Shown here: piece by piece, positions 8,812 through 17,763 of the stretch
How positions within the stretch are numbered: the first letter of the stretch is position 1
Layout: each line of letters begins with the position of its first letter
From: an uncultured Rhodospirillales bacterium
GTDB lineage: Bacteria; Pseudomonadota; Alphaproteobacteria; Rhodospirillales; Defluviicoccaceae
Direction of reading: 5' to 3'
NCBI GenBank assembly: GCA_937127205.1
Contig: CAKZLS010000092.1
Coordinates: 1-45,173 of the forward strand
DNA: 45,173 nucleotides
The notes under the pieces: model-generated
Database searches by the model: none
Told to the model about the DNA's origin: nothing
What the model saw: the letters and a program-made list of their open reading frames with translations, nothing else
Program-made: the position numbers and the translations under genes

Positions 8812-9540
8812 ATGAACATCTTGGCGCTCGATACCACCACCTCGGCATGCTCGGTTGCCGTCATGACCGATGAAGTGATGATCGGGCGCTCCGAGGTGAT
8901 GGAACGCGGGCACGCCGAGGCGTTGTTGCCCATGATTAAAGCGGTACTGAACGAAGCATCGATGGGCTTCCCGGAGATCGACGCGCTGGGCGTCACGGTC
9001 GGGCCGGGGGCATTTACCGGCTTGCGCATCGGGCTGGCGGCGGCGCGCGGTATGGCGCTCGCCGCCGGGATTCCTTGCGTCGGGGTGACGAGTTTGGAGG
9101 CCATTGCCGAGGCAATAGATTTTGAAAAGCGCGCCGGCCGTGCATTGTTGGTCGCGCTGGACTCCAAGAGAGGCGACATCTTCGCCCAGGTGTTCGCCGC
9201 CACCGGCCCGCCCCTGACCGCGCCGGAGGCCGTTTCCTTTGACGGTCTTGCAGACATCTTGCCGGAACAACCGGTTGTCGTCGCCGGAACGGCTGCGGCC
9301 GCTGCCGTCGAGTGCCTCGTGCCTCGGGGGCTGGATGTGGTGATGGCCGCCGGTTGCAGTAGCCCTCATGCCAGGGACGTGGCCCGCGTGGCCGCCCGGC
9401 GTTACATCGCTGGCGAGACGACGGCGAACAATCCGCCTTCGCCGCTGTATCTGCGTTCGCCGGACACTGGCGCGCCGAAGCATAGGGGTAGGCCGAAGCC
9501 CACCGATACGCCGAATTCCGGGCGCCCCGTAAAGCCGTGA
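8812..9540 (+). CDS. tsaB: tRNA t6A biosynthesis protein TsaB
   Basis: 242 residues of the ASKHA fold (YeaZ). TsaB partners TsaD and TsaE to put the threonylcarbamoyl group on A37 of ANN-decoding tRNAs and is itself a non-catalytic scaffold. The N-terminus MNILALDTTTSACSVAV and the motif GPGAFTGLRIGLAAARG (64-80) are diagnostic. It starts 48 bases from the divergent ddpX. Its stop overlaps the rimI start by four bases (GTGA), indicating translational coupling. The tail after about residue 205 is poorly conserved. Confidence 0.95.
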   Translation: MNILALDTTTSACSVAVMTDEVMIGRSEVMERGHAEALLPMIKAVLNEASMGFPEIDALGVTVGPGAFTGLRIGLAAARGMALAAGIPCVGVTSLEAIAEAIDFEKRAGRALLVALDSKRGDIFAQVFAATGPPLTAPEAVSFDGLADILPEQPVVVAGTAAAAAVECLVPRGLDVVMAAGCSSPHARDVARVAARRYIAGETTANNPPSPLYLRSPDTGAPKHRGRPKPTDTPNSGRPVKP

Positions 9541-10016
9541 GCGTCATGCCGTCCGAAATGGTTGCCGTGGCAAGCAGCCATGCGGCGGTTGTCGCCGCGA
9601 TGACCGAGCGTTGCTTGGAAGAGGCCTGGAGCGACACGGCGGTCGGGAATATCCTCGCGACTCCCGGCGCATTCGGCTTTATCGCCCTCGTTGCAAATAT
9701 GCCAACGGCATTCATTCTGTGCCGCGCGGCCGGAGGGGAATGCGAGGTGCTGGCATTGGGGACGGTGCCCTGCGAGCGGCGGAACGGGATGGCGCGCCGG
9801 CTGGTGGAACGGGCCGTCCGGGAGGCCAACGCCCGGGACGCTAGGCGGATGGTTCTCGAAGTTGCCGAAGGAAATGAAGCGGCGCGCCGATTGTATGCGA
9901 ATTGCGGGTTTTCCCAGGTAGGCCGGCGGCGCGGCTATTACCGTCGGCCGACCGGACCCTCCATCGATGCGCTTGTGTTGTCGCGAGAGTGGGGCATCGA
10001 ACATAAAGTTCAATAA
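9537..10016 (+). CDS. rimI: RimI-type ribosomal protein/tRNA-locus N-acetyltransferase (GNAT)
   Basis: 159 residues. The acetyl-CoA pyrophosphate loop is RRNGMA (81-86), and the C-terminal GNAT motif is EGNEAARRLYANCGF (111-125) with the expected proton-donor Tyr at 120. RimI acetylates the N-terminus of ribosomal protein S18 in E. coli. Start GTG 9537 overlaps the tsaB stop; ATG 9546 in the same frame is an alternative. tsaB-rimI pairing is common across bacteria. Sequence drift makes the exact substrate uncertain, but family and context agree. Confidence 0.88.
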   Translation: MSVMPSEMVAVASSHAAVVAAMTERCLEEAWSDTAVGNILATPGAFGFIALVANMPTAFILCRAAGGECEVLALGTVPCERRNGMARRLVERAVREANARDARRMVLEVAEGNEAARRLYANCGFSQVGRRRGYYRRPTGPSIDALVLSREWGIEHKVQ

Positions 10017-10117
10017 AAGACAGTGAGAAAGCACTATCAGGCGGGATCAATGACGGTCGGAACCGCTTGCACAACCGTGCCGTGGTCTTCAGGGGGCGCA
10101 GGTCGTGAAGGGCTAGA

Positions 10118-10393
10118 CTAATTCTTACGGATTACAAGTCGGTAGATGCTGTCCGCTGAAGCTTCCAAAGTTTCGGGCTCGAGAGAAAGTATAGTGTGTC
10201 CGTGTTCCTTCACTGATCGCGGAACATTGTCCAATGGCTCGGCACCCTTTAAACGAACGGCCGCGGTTTGACCCGGTGTCATGCGTTCAAGCAGCAATTT
10301 AGTTCGGACAAAAGTGAGCGGACACACTTCCGTAGTGATATCCAGAGAAAAATCGTATTCATCGCTTATTTTTTGCTTGCGTATATTTCTCAT
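10118..10393 (-). CDS. TusA/SirA-family sulfurtransferase-like protein
   Basis: 91 residues. The compact TusA fold is recognisable from VCPLTFVRTKLLLERMTPGQ with C24 as the likely persulfide carrier, followed by a strand-helix pattern ending in YRLVIRK. Classic TusA has CPxP; here the motif is CPLT, so the second Pro is missing, as in several TusA-like paralogues. Family members shuttle sulfur for tRNA thiolation, molybdenum cofactor or sulfur oxidation. It is divergent from mucR across a 74-base AT-rich spacer and may share regulation with it. Specific role unknown. Confidence 0.75.
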   Translation of the reverse strand: MRNIRKQKISDEYDFSLDITTEVCPLTFVRTKLLLERMTPGQTAAVRLKGAEPLDNVPRSVKEHGHTILSLEPETLEASADSIYRLVIRKN

Positions 10394-10402
10394 TCTGTGT
10401 TC

Positions 10403-10431
10403 TTGCTATCAATCGATATACTATCTATATA
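10403..10431 (+). promoter_or_regulatory. Candidate promoter/operator between the tusA-like gene and mucR
   Basis: TTGCTA (10403-10408) and TATATA (10426-10431) are 17 bases apart and point toward mucR. The spacer is strikingly AT-rich with many T-A steps. MucR/Ros proteins are known to bind such DNA and to repress their own genes, so autoregulation, and coordinate control of the divergent gene, is a reasonable inference. Confidence 0.45.
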
Positions 10432-10467
10432 AGCGGCACTAATACAAAAAACCGGGGAAGATATTGG

Positions 10468-10890
10468 ATGAGCGACAAAGCTAATACTGTTGAAATGCTC
10501 GGACTGACGAGCGAAATCGTTGCTGCACATGTTGGAAACAATCCGGTCGCCGTTTCTGATTTGCCCGGGCTAATCCAGGATGTTTATAAAACATTAGTGT
10601 CCGTCGGAACAGAGCCTTCGGTTCCTGAGCGGCCGAAGCCCGCCGTCCCAGTGAAGAAGTCAGTGTACCCTGACTATATCGTTTGTTTAGAAGACGGCAA
10701 GAAGTTGAAGATGCTCAAACGGCATCTAAAGACATCTTATAACATGACGCCAGAAGAATATCGCGAGCGGTGGGGACTGCCCGCGGATTACCCGATGGTC
10801 GCACCCAATTACGCGAAACATCGTAGCCGGTTGGCAAAAGAAATCGGTTTGGGGACTTCTCGGCGGACCCAAAATCGGCGCCGCGGTTAA
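10468..10890 (+). CDS. mucR: MucR/Ros-family transcriptional regulator
   Basis: 140 residues. The C-terminal DNA-binding domain has the family core CLEDGKKLKMLKRHLKTSYNM and MTPEEYRERWGLPADYPM (about 73-110), followed by a basic tail. In Ros the zinc ligands are Cys2His2. Here C73 and H86 remain, but the second Cys is D76 and the second His position is aromatic (Y91), so metal binding is doubtful; some family members are reported to fold without zinc. MucR proteins act as H-NS-like silencers in alphaproteobacteria. Start ATG 10468 follows a GGGGAAG ribosome site. It sits between rimI and fur as in relatives. Confidence 0.92.
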   Translation: MSDKANTVEMLGLTSEIVAAHVGNNPVAVSDLPGLIQDVYKTLVSVGTEPSVPERPKPAVPVKKSVYPDYIVCLEDGKKLKMLKRHLKTSYNMTPEEYRERWGLPADYPMVAPNYAKHRSRLAKEIGLGTSRRTQNRRRG

Positions 10891-10923
10891 CCGAATACCG
10901 GATTGCAACGTGATCGATCGTCA

Positions 10924-10948
10924 GGTCATGCGGTGCATGTGACCTTTT
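10924..10948 (+). terminator. Possible terminator or operator hairpin after mucR
   Basis: GGTCATGC and GCATGTGACC pair with a two-base bulge and are followed by TTTT. It lies 33 bases after the mucR stop and about 20 bases before the fur start. A short T-run and the position close to fur leave both a weak terminator and a regulator site possible. Confidence 0.35.
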
Positions 10949-10968
10949 CGAGCATTTAGGGACGAACA

Positions 10969-11400
10969 ATGGCATCACCATCGCGCATCGAGCAATTGTG
11001 CATGGAGAGGGGCATGAAGATGACCGGTCAACGGCGCATCATTGCCCGCGTTCTATCCGAGGCCACGGATCACCCGGATGTTGAGCAAGTTTACCATCGC
11101 GCCGTTCGATTGGACCCCAGGATCAGTATTGCGACCGTCTACCGGACGGTCCGCCTGTTCGAAGAAGCCAGCATTCTTGAGCGCCATGATTTCGGCGACG
11201 GCCGCTCCCGTTACGAGGAGGTGACGGATGAGCACCACGATCATTTGATCGATATCCAGACCGGCCAAGTAACAGAATTTCGCAATCCGGAGATCGAGGC
11301 TCTGCAGCGAAAAATCGCCGAACAGCACGGGTTCAGACTTGTCGGGCACCGTTTGGAACTTTTCGGCGTGCCATTGGAGGGTGCCAAGGACACAGAGTGA
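10969..11400 (+). CDS. fur: Fur-family metalloregulator (Fur/Mur type)
   Basis: 143 residues. A winged helix with the recognition region RISIATVYRTVRLFEE (51-66) is followed by a dimerisation domain with the metal-site motif EHHDHLIDIQTG (H89, H90, H92). No C-terminal CxxC zinc site is present. In alphaproteobacteria the Fur protein at this locus, before miaB, often senses manganese (Mur) as well as or instead of iron, so the metal is left open. The start ATG 10969 is preceded by AGGGA. A second Fur-family gene of Irr type is at 31182. Confidence 0.9.
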   Translation: MASPSRIEQLCMERGMKMTGQRRIIARVLSEATDHPDVEQVYHRAVRLDPRISIATVYRTVRLFEEASILERHDFGDGRSRYEEVTDEHHDHLIDIQTGQVTEFRNPEIEALQRKIAEQHGFRLVGHRLELFGVPLEGAKDTE

Positions 11401-11402
11401 CC

Positions 11403-11422
11403 GGCGCATTGAAGCTTGCGCC
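11403..11422. other. Small hairpin between fur and miaB
   Basis: GGCGCA and TGCGCC pair around an eight-base loop two bases after the fur stop, with no T-run after it. The remaining 120 bases to miaB show a TTGACT at 11426 but no good -10 partner. I see nothing else in the gap. Confidence 0.3.
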
Positions 11423-11546
11423 GACTTGACTCTGTTCACGGGCTTGGTACCTTCACCCAATCGTCGCTCAGCATCTGATTTGGCTAACTTGATGATCAGT
11501 TCGTTTCCCTGTTCGGCCGATTCCCCTTGGCGCCAGCATTCTTGCG

Positions 11547-12893
11547 TTGGATAAGAAACTTCACATAAAGACCTACGGCTGTCAGATGAACGTGTACGAC
11601 TCCGCGCGCATTGCGGACGTCTTGGCGCCCCTGGGTTATGCTCCGACCGATGATCCGGCCGCCGCCGACATGATTATCCTCAATACCTGCCATATCCGCG
11701 AGAAGGCGGCGGAAAAGGTGTACTCGGAGCTCGGAAGGCTCCGGCCACTCAAAGATCGGCCCGGCACGCGGAATGGCCGGGTTATGATTGCGGTGGCGGG
11801 GTGTGTCGCCCAGGCCGAGGGCGAAGAGATCCTGCGGCGAACGCCTTTCGTGGACATCGTTCTCGGGCCGCAAACTTACCACCGGCTTCCGGAGATGGTT
11901 GCTCGGGCAGAACGTGCCGCGGGGGCCGTGCTGGATACGGATTTTCCGGCCGATCCAAAGTTCGACCACTTGCCCGGGCCGGCGGCCGGCGCCGAAGGCA
12001 GCAGCGCCTTTCTGACGGTGCAGGAAGGCTGCGACAAATTTTGTACCTTCTGTGTCGTTCCCTATACCCGAGGCGCGGAATACTCGAGAGCGGTCGCCGA
12101 TGTTCTGCGCGAAGCGCGGTGCTATGCATCCGCGGGCGTTCGCGAAATCACGCTTCTAGGCCAGAACGTCAATTGCTTTCACGGTGAGGCCCCTGGTGGT
12201 GGCGAATGGGGGCTGGGGCGTTTGATCGCCGAGGTCGCCGAGATCGAGGGGATTGAGCGTATCCGTTACACCACGTCGTATCCCGCCGATATGGACGACG
12301 CCCTGATTGCCGCCCACCGTGACGTGCCCGAATTGATGCCGTTTCTTCACCTGCCGGTTCAATCCGGGTCTGACCGCGTGCTTGCCGCCATGAACCGCCG
12401 CCACGGTAGCGACGATTACCGACGCCTCGTAGACCGGTTGCGGGCTGCGCGGCCGGATTTGGCTCTCAGTTCCGATTTCATCATTGGCTTTCCGGGTGAA
12501 ACCGACGGTGATTTCCGCGCGACCCTGGAGTTGGTGAAAGATGTGGAATTTACCAGCGCGTACTCCTTCAAGTACAGCCCTCGACCGGGGACTCCCGCCT
12601 CGCTGGAAGATCAGGTAGACGACGCTGTGAAGAGCGAGCGCCTGGCGGAGCTCCAATCTCTGCTCGATGAACAGCAGAAGCGATTTAACGATCGATGCAT
12701 TGGCCGGGAGATGACGGTATTGTTCGATCGTCCTGGACGGCATCCTGGACAGCTGGTGGGACGGAGTCCGTATATGCAAGCGGTTCATGCCCAGGCGCCG
12801 CGGCCGCTGCTCGGCAGTCTGCAGCCGGTGATGATAACCGCGGGTTCCGCCAATAGCTTGTCCGGAACGTTGACCGATAGGGCGGTGGCTTGA
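11547..12893 (+). CDS. miaB: tRNA-2-methylthio-N6-dimethylallyladenosine synthase MiaB
   Basis: 448 residues. A radical-SAM methylthiotransferase that adds a methylthio group to i6A37 of tRNAs. The N-terminal UPF0004 domain binds an auxiliary [4Fe-4S] cluster through C12, C48 and C86. The radical-SAM cluster is C162-x3-C166-x2-C169 in [14 protein letters not shown] domain occupies roughly 380-445. The only start fitting the conserved [17 protein letters not shown]-terminus is TTG 11547. The stop overlaps the TTG of phoH by four bases. With tsaB and trmB this makes three tRNA-modification genes in the cluster. Confidence 0.97.
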   Translation: MDKKLHIKTYGCQMNVYDSARIADVLAPLGYAPTDDPAAADMIILNTCHIREKAAEKVYSELGRLRPLKDRPGTRNGRVMIAVAGCVAQAEGEEILRRTPFVDIVLGPQTYHRLPEMVARAERAAGAVLDTDFPADPKFDHLPGPAAGAEGSSAFLTVQEGCDKFCTFCVVPYTRGAEYSRAVADVLREARCYASAGVREITLLGQNVNCFHGEAPGGGEWGLGRLIAEVAEIEGIERIRYTTSYPADMDDALIAAHRDVPELMPFLHLPVQSGSDRVLAAMNRRHGSDDYRRLVDRLRAARPDLALSSDFIIGFPGETDGDFRATLELVKDVEFTSAYSFKYSPRPGTPASLEDQVDDAVKSERLAELQSLLDEQQKRFNDRCIGREMTVLFDRPGRHPGQLVGRSPYMQAVHAQAPRPLLGSLQPVMITAGSANSLSGTLTDRAVA

Positions 12894-13900
12894 ATCGGCC
12901 GACGAAGTCCAGCGACACCAACACGGCGCCGGACAACGCGTTGCGCCTGGAATTCGAAGACAATCGGTTGGCGCAGCAGCTGTTCGGCGCCCACCACAGC
13001 CATTTGGCGCGGATCGAGCAGAAGCTCCATATCGTGATGGATGCGCGCGGCAATCAAGTCACCCTCTCGGGACCGGAAGACGCGGTTGAAGAGGGCGGCA
13101 AAGTGCTCGATGATTTGTACGATCGCCTAAAACGCGGGCAAACAGTGGAACGGCAAGACGTCGATGCGGCGCTGCGAATGACGTCCTCGCCCGGCCCTGC
13201 GTCTAGCGGAGACGTGGCTGTCCAGATCCGTCAACGAACTGTTCTCGCCCGATCTCCGACCCAGGCCAGCTACATTGATGCCATTGACAAGCATGATATG
13301 GTCTTCGGGCTGGGACCGGCGGGAACGGGCAAGACATACCTAGCCGTGGCTAAAGCCGTGGAACGGCTGGTTAGTGGTGAGGTGGACCGCATCATTTTGT
13401 CCCGGCCCGCGGTCGAGGCCGGAGAGCAACTCGGATTTCTGCCCGGCGACATGCGCGAAAAGGTCGATCCCTATCTCCGGCCGCTGTACGACGCGTTATA
13501 TGACATGTTGCCGGCTCCCCAGGTGGTCAAGCGGCTCGACAGCGGCGAAATCGAGGTGGCTCCGCTGGCCTTTATGCGGGGGCGAACGCTGGCGAACGCC
13601 TTCGTTATTCTCGATGAGGCGCAGAACACCACGGCCGTGCAAATGAAGATGTTCCTGACGCGGCTGGGCGATAATTCCCGCATGGTGATCACCGGAGACC
13701 TCAGTCAGGTGGATTTGCCCAAGGGCACGCGTTCCGGGCTGCGGCATGCCGTCGAGGTTTTGGAAGGCGTCTCCAGCATCGCCTTTGTCACTTTTACCGA
13801 GTCCGACGTTGTCCGCCATCCGCTCGTAACCAAGATCGTTCGTGCTTACAATATCGCCGAACAGCAGCAGGGAACCGGATCACAATATGAACCCGAATGA
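12890..13900 (+). CDS. phoH: PhoH-like ATPase (PhoL/YbeZ type)
   Basis: 336 residues. After an N-terminal KH-like segment, a P-loop ATPase domain carries Walker A GPAGTGKT (142-149) and Walker B VILDEAQN (D242, E243). The YbeZ branch works with the endoribonuclease YbeY in RNA and ribosome metabolism, and ybeY follows here with a 14-base overlap, supporting that role. The start is TTG 12890 within a TTGA overlap with the miaB stop, which implies coupling. The name phoH is the usual database name; phosphate starvation control is not implied. Confidence 0.93.
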   Translation: MNRPTKSSDTNTAPDNALRLEFEDNRLAQQLFGAHHSHLARIEQKLHIVMDARGNQVTLSGPEDAVEEGGKVLDDLYDRLKRGQTVERQDVDAALRMTSSPGPASSGDVAVQIRQRTVLARSPTQASYIDAIDKHDMVFGLGPAGTGKTYLAVAKAVERLVSGEVDRIILSRPAVEAGEQLGFLPGDMREKVDPYLRPLYDALYDMLPAPQVVKRLDSGEIEVAPLAFMRGRTLANAFVILDEAQNTTAVQMKMFLTRLGDNSRMVITGDLSQVDLPKGTRSGLRHAVEVLEGVSSIAFVTFTESDVVRHPLVTKIVRAYNIAEQQQGTGSQYEPE

Positions 13901-14423
13901 GCCGGAAACCGGATCCATCGCCATTCTGATTGAGGTGATTGCCGAGTCCGCGGAATGGACGAATGCCGTGCCAGGCGCGGAAAGCGTTTGCGAGCGCGCC
14001 GCCGCCGCTGCCTTCGGGGCGGTGCGGCCGAGTACCAAAGGGGCCGAGGCCAGCGTGATTCTAGCAGACGACGCACACATCACGCGACTCAACGCCGACT
14101 ATCGCGGCCGCCACGAGCCCACCGATGTCCTCTCGTTTCCGATGGTTGGCGAGGGGGGAATGCCGGTTCCGCCGAGCCCGGACCAGCCCCTGCTTCTCGG
14201 CGACATCGTCGTTGCCTTCGAAACATCGGCTGCCGGGGCGGCGGCGGGCGAAAAACCGCTCGCGGACCACTTAAGTCATCTGGTGGTTCATGGTATGCTT
14301 CATCTTTGCGGCTACGACCATCTTGCCGAGGCGGAGGCGAAAGAGATGGAGCGCTTGGAATCGCAGATTTTAAGCGGCTTGGGAGTGGCGGATCCCTATC
14401 GTGAGCACGAGCGCCTGTCATGA
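13887..14423 (+). CDS. ybeY: Endoribonuclease YbeY (16S rRNA maturation)
   Basis: 178 residues. A zinc-dependent RNase of the UPF0054 family involved in 16S rRNA 3'-end processing and 70S quality control. The three zinc ligands are visible in HGMLHLCGYDH: H135, H139 and H145. The upstream motif NADYRGRHEPTDVLSFPM is also characteristic. ATG 13887, inside the end of phoH, is the natural start; the frame is open upstream but without family support. It is translationally coupled on both sides: a 14-base overlap with phoH and an ATGA overlap with corC. Confidence 0.96.
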   Translation: MNPNEPETGSIAILIEVIAESAEWTNAVPGAESVCERAAAAAFGAVRPSTKGAEASVILADDAHITRLNADYRGRHEPTDVLSFPMVGEGGMPVPPSPDQPLLLGDIVVAFETSAAGAAAGEKPLADHLSHLVVHGMLHLCGYDHLAEAEAKEMERLESQILSGLGVADPYREHERLS

Positions 14424-15394
14424 GCAATCGCGCGTCCGATCCCGTCCCTGAGTCGTCAAGCGACAGTATCCAGCCCCGCGCGGCCGGGGCCAAATCCGAT
14501 CCGAACATTTGGGACTTGGTGCGCGCAATGTTTCGCGGTTCGCGGAAGGCCCGCAACGGCGACACATCGCCCCGGGACACCCTCGATGAACTGATCGAGG
14601 AACGCGAGGAGTCGGAAATTCCGCTAGGCAACGACGAGCGGATCCTGGTCGCGAACATTCTTCGATTGAGGGAGCGATCGGCGGAAGACGCCATGGTGCC
14701 GCGCGCCGACATTATCGCCGTGGAGAGCGCCATGCCGCGCGATGAAGTCATTGCGCTGATGACCAAGACGGGTCATTCCCGGCTACCCGTGTATCGCGAG
14801 ACGCTCGATGACGCCATCGGCATGATTCATATCAAAGACGTCATAACCTGGCAGGACGACGCGGCGGGGTTCAACTTGTCGAAGATCCTTCGGCGCGTGC
14901 TATTCGTGGCGCCTTCGATGGAGATACTGGAGCTGCTTTTGGAGATGCGCGCCAAGCGGTCGCATATGGCGCTGGTCGTCGACGAGTTCGGCGGTATTGA
15001 CGGTTTGATTACGATCGAAGACGTGGTCGAGGAAATTGTCGGCGAAATCGAAGACGAGCATGACAGTGCTCCGGAGCCCAATCTCGAACGCCGCGCCGAC
15101 GGTACAATCGACGCAGACGCCCGCGCGCCGATCAAGGTGATGGAAGAAGTCTTCCCGTCGGCACTGAGCGAAGAGGAAAAAGAGTACATCGATACTCTCG
15201 GCGGGCTTGTTGTCTCGCTTTCCGGGCGCGTTCCCATCCGTGGAGAGCTGATCGCTCACTCTTCGGGCGTGGAATTCGAGGTGCTTGAAGCCGATCCCCG
15301 CCGGATCCGGCGGTTGCGCATTCGCGGTCCTGGCACTTCTCTGGCGCCGGCGTCAACGGAGGCAACCGCGCGAAACGCCGGCACTCAGAGATGA
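14420..15394 (+). CDS. corC: CorC/HlyC-family CBS-domain protein
   Basis: 324 residues, without membrane segments. Two CBS domains (about 95-215, including AMVPRADI and GLITIEDVVEEIVGEIEDE) are followed by a CorC_HlyC transporter-associated domain near the C-terminus (VEFEVLEADPRRIRRLRI). The family is annotated for magnesium and cobalt efflux in enterics, or hemolysin C in others. The function in alphaproteobacteria is not firmly known, although the location between ybeY and lnt is highly conserved. It overlaps both neighbours by four bases (ATGA). Confidence 0.9.
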   Translation: MSNRASDPVPESSSDSIQPRAAGAKSDPNIWDLVRAMFRGSRKARNGDTSPRDTLDELIEEREESEIPLGNDERILVANILRLRERSAEDAMVPRADIIAVESAMPRDEVIALMTKTGHSRLPVYRETLDDAIGMIHIKDVITWQDDAAGFNLSKILRRVLFVAPSMEILELLLEMRAKRSHMALVVDEFGGIDGLITIEDVVEEIVGEIEDEHDSAPEPNLERRADGTIDADARAPIKVMEEVFPSALSEEEKEYIDTLGGLVVSLSGRVPIRGELIAHSSGVEFEVLEADPRRIRRLRIRGPGTSLAPASTEATARNAGTQR

Positions 15395-17004
15395 GCCGCG
15401 GCCGCTCCGACGCTGGCGCCGTGGCCGGGGATTCGGACACACGCCCATCGGCGATGCGCATCCTCCACCGTCTTCATGCGGCCACGGGCCAGGTCTCGGG
15501 CTGGCGGCGTGGTGCGCTCGCGTTCGGATTGGGGGTTCTGGCAGTCGCCGCCCTCCCGCCGCTTTATGTCTGGGTGCTGCTTGCTCCGGCCTTTACCGGA
15601 CTGTTTTGGCTGATCGAAAGCAGTCCATCGCGGCGCGCCTGTTTCTTCGCCGGTTGGTGGTTCGGGTTCGGACATTTTATCGCGGGGCTCTACTGGATCG
15701 CCAACGCTCTGCTCACCAAACCGGAGCAGTTCGGATGGATGGCGCCGATCGCGGTGTTGGGGTTGGCGGCGATGTTCGCCCTATATCCGGCGTTCGCCGC
15801 TCTCCTAACCCGGGTGTCCGGTGCCCGCGGGGCAGGCGGCGTGCTGGTCTTTGCGGGCGCATGGACCGCTCTCGAGTGGGTGCGCAGCTGGGCCCTCACG
15901 GGATTTCCCTGGAATTTGATCGGCAGCGTCTGGACATTTTCCGATGCCATGATTCAGAGCACGGCCGTCATTGGTACCTACGGGCTTGGTTTGTTGACCG
16001 TGACCGCCGCCGCCATGCCGGCGGTACTGACAGCTGACGATCCGAGCCGCAAGCCGGCCATTGTTGCGGTGATCTGCGCTGTTGCCGTGCTGGCGGCTAC
16101 GTGGACCGGCGGTGCGGTGCGGCTTGCCTTGGCCGGCAAGGCAGAGGAGGTCGCGGGCGTCCAGCTGCGGTTGGTGCAGCCGAATATCGATCAGAAAGTC
16201 AAATGGGATCGGACGCTATTGGACGATCATCTGCTCAAGCAGGCAAGGATGGGCGCCCTTCCCGCGACACCGTCGCCCACTCACGTTATTTGGGCCGAGA
16301 CCGCCGCGCCGCTGTTTCTCGGCGAAGACCGTCCACGATTGCGGATGATTGGCGGATATACGCCCTCGGGAGGTTTGACGATCACCGGAACGCTGCGGCG
16401 AACGCCGCCGGGAGAACCCTACCAAGTCTGGAACAGTTTGCTGGCTTTTGATCACGAGGGATCGCCCGTCGCCACCTTCGACAAATCTCATTTGGTGCCG
16501 TTTGGGGAGTATGTTCCGTTTCGAAACCTGCTCAATCTCGCGAAGGTGACATCGGGCGCCGTGGACTTCTCGCGAGGCAGTGGGGTTCAAACCATGCATC
16601 TGCCGGGGCTGCCGCCGGTAAGCCCCCTGATCTGCTATGAGGTCATTTTTCCGGGACAGGTGGTCGATGCGGAGGATCGTCCCGAGTGGATGCTGAATAT
16701 CACGAATGATGCCTGGTATGGTCACTCCTCAGGGCCCTTCCAACATCTGGCAACCGCGCGGTTACGGGCAGTAGAGGAAGGTTTACCCCTTGTCCGGGTT
16801 GCAAACACCGGTATCTCTGCGATCATAGATCCATGGGGGCGTGTCGTCGCCCGTATAGGTTTGGGCAAGCAGGGGATTATCGATGGGCCCCTGCCGACCG
16901 CTTTGGCAACGTCACCTCCCTATGCCCGGCTCGGGAACTGGATGGTTCTGCTAGTGGCGACGATTGCGATCAGCACGGGTTTGTTGTTGTCCCGTCGCCA
17001 ATAA
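15391..17004 (+). CDS. lnt: Apolipoprotein N-acyltransferase Lnt
   Basis: 537 residues. The last enzyme of lipoprotein maturation, adding the third acyl chain in the inner membrane. About six N-terminal hydrophobic helices precede a periplasmic nitrilase domain, with one more helix at the C-terminus. The catalytic triad is visible as E303 (VIWAETAAP), K365 (FDKSHLVPFGEYVPF) and C415 (LICYEVIFP). The start ATG 15391 overlaps the corC stop. A CCCC/GGGG mini-hairpin follows the stop but without a T-run. Confidence 0.96.
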   Translation: MSRGRSDAGAVAGDSDTRPSAMRILHRLHAATGQVSGWRRGALAFGLGVLAVAALPPLYVWVLLAPAFTGLFWLIESSPSRRACFFAGWWFGFGHFIAGLYWIANALLTKPEQFGWMAPIAVLGLAAMFALYPAFAALLTRVSGARGAGGVLVFAGAWTALEWVRSWALTGFPWNLIGSVWTFSDAMIQSTAVIGTYGLGLLTVTAAAMPAVLTADDPSRKPAIVAVICAVAVLAATWTGGAVRLALAGKAEEVAGVQLRLVQPNIDQKVKWDRTLLDDHLLKQARMGALPATPSPTHVIWAETAAPLFLGEDRPRLRMIGGYTPSGGLTITGTLRRTPPGEPYQVWNSLLAFDHEGSPVATFDKSHLVPFGEYVPFRNLLNLAKVTSGAVDFSRGSGVQTMHLPGLPPVSPLICYEVIFPGQVVDAEDRPEWMLNITNDAWYGHSSGPFQHLATARLRAVEEGLPLVRVANTGISAIIDPWGRVVARIGLGKQGIIDGPLPTALATSPPYARLGNWMVLLVATIAISTGLLLSRRQ

Positions 17005-17055
17005 CCCCTATTTGGGGAATAAGTTAGCAAATAACGTATTATACGGGAACAATTG

Positions 17056-17085
17056 TTGCGAAAACGATTAAAATTTGCATATTAT
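17056..17085 (+). promoter_or_regulatory. Candidate promoter for the HTH regulator
   Basis: TTGCGA (17056-17061) and TATTAT (17080-17085) are separated by 18 bases in an AT-rich island inside the 193-base gap after lnt. It would give a leader of about 105 bases for the gene at 17198. No other element is evident in the gap. Confidence 0.4.
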
Positions 17086-17197
17086 GTCGGATCGCTCGCG
17101 GTCTGGTGAGGTCTGTTTGGGAGCACTCGTTGGGTATCGCAGTGAGGAGCGTGAGAAACATACAAATGTCGAAGCCTAGAGAGCGAAAAGAAAAACA

Positions 17198-17689
17198 ATG
17201 GTTGAATCAAATAATCAAGGGAGGCGGAAAGGAAGGGGCACTTCCCGCGGCTCTCGAATTGAGCGGTTGCCTCCGGGCACACCAAATCCGGTCGATATCC
17301 ATGTAGGCAGCCGTGTGCGGCTCCGGCGTACCCTTCTTGGGTTGAGTCAGGAGAAGCTTGGGGAAGCGGTTGGACTCACGTTTCAGCAGATCCAAAAATA
17401 CGAACGCGGGGCAAATCGCATCGGCGCGTCACGTTTGTTCGAATTTAGCCGGATCCTCGATGTCCCCGTTTCGTTTTTCTTCGACGACATGCCCGACCTC
17501 ATGTCCAGCGAAGAGGCGCAATCGGCTTGGGGCCTCAGCGATCAACCTCATTCTTCTCTGGACCCGGATCCGTTGACCCGCCGTGAAACGCTTGAATTGG
17601 TGCGCGCGTACTATCGGATCGGAGACCCGCAGGTGCGTAAGCGTTTGTTCGAACTCGCGAAATCCCTAGGCAACGCCGAACAGGGTTAG
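17198..17689 (+). CDS. XRE-family HTH transcriptional regulator
   Basis: 163 residues. A basic, disordered N-terminus (1-30) precedes a Cro/C1-type helix-turn-helix (about 36-92) with LRRTLLGLSQEKLGEAVGL, TFQQIQKYERGANRIGAS and the well-conserved tail LDVPVSFFFDDM. The C-terminal part is helical and variable. This protein class sits directly upstream of metK in many alphaproteobacteria, but I cannot name its targets. Control of metK is a natural inference from position only. The start ATG 17198 has a purine-rich but non-canonical ribosome site. Confidence 0.88.
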   Translation: MVESNNQGRRKGRGTSRGSRIERLPPGTPNPVDIHVGSRVRLRRTLLGLSQEKLGEAVGLTFQQIQKYERGANRIGASRLFEFSRILDVPVSFFFDDMPDLMSSEEAQSAWGLSDQPHSSLDPDPLTRRETLELVRAYYRIGDPQVRKRLFELAKSLGNAEQG

Positions 17690-17763
17690 GGACAGGTTCG
17701 GCGGGGCGCTGATCGGTCGCAAAGTCACGGGTAAACTCCTTGACCTTGGTTGTAAAGGTTGCC

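Noticed and set aside
8764-9483. Upstream extension of the dipeptidase frame to 425 residues
   Set aside because: The extra 240 residues are antisense to tsaB and low-complexity; the M15D domain begins at the ATG at 8763.
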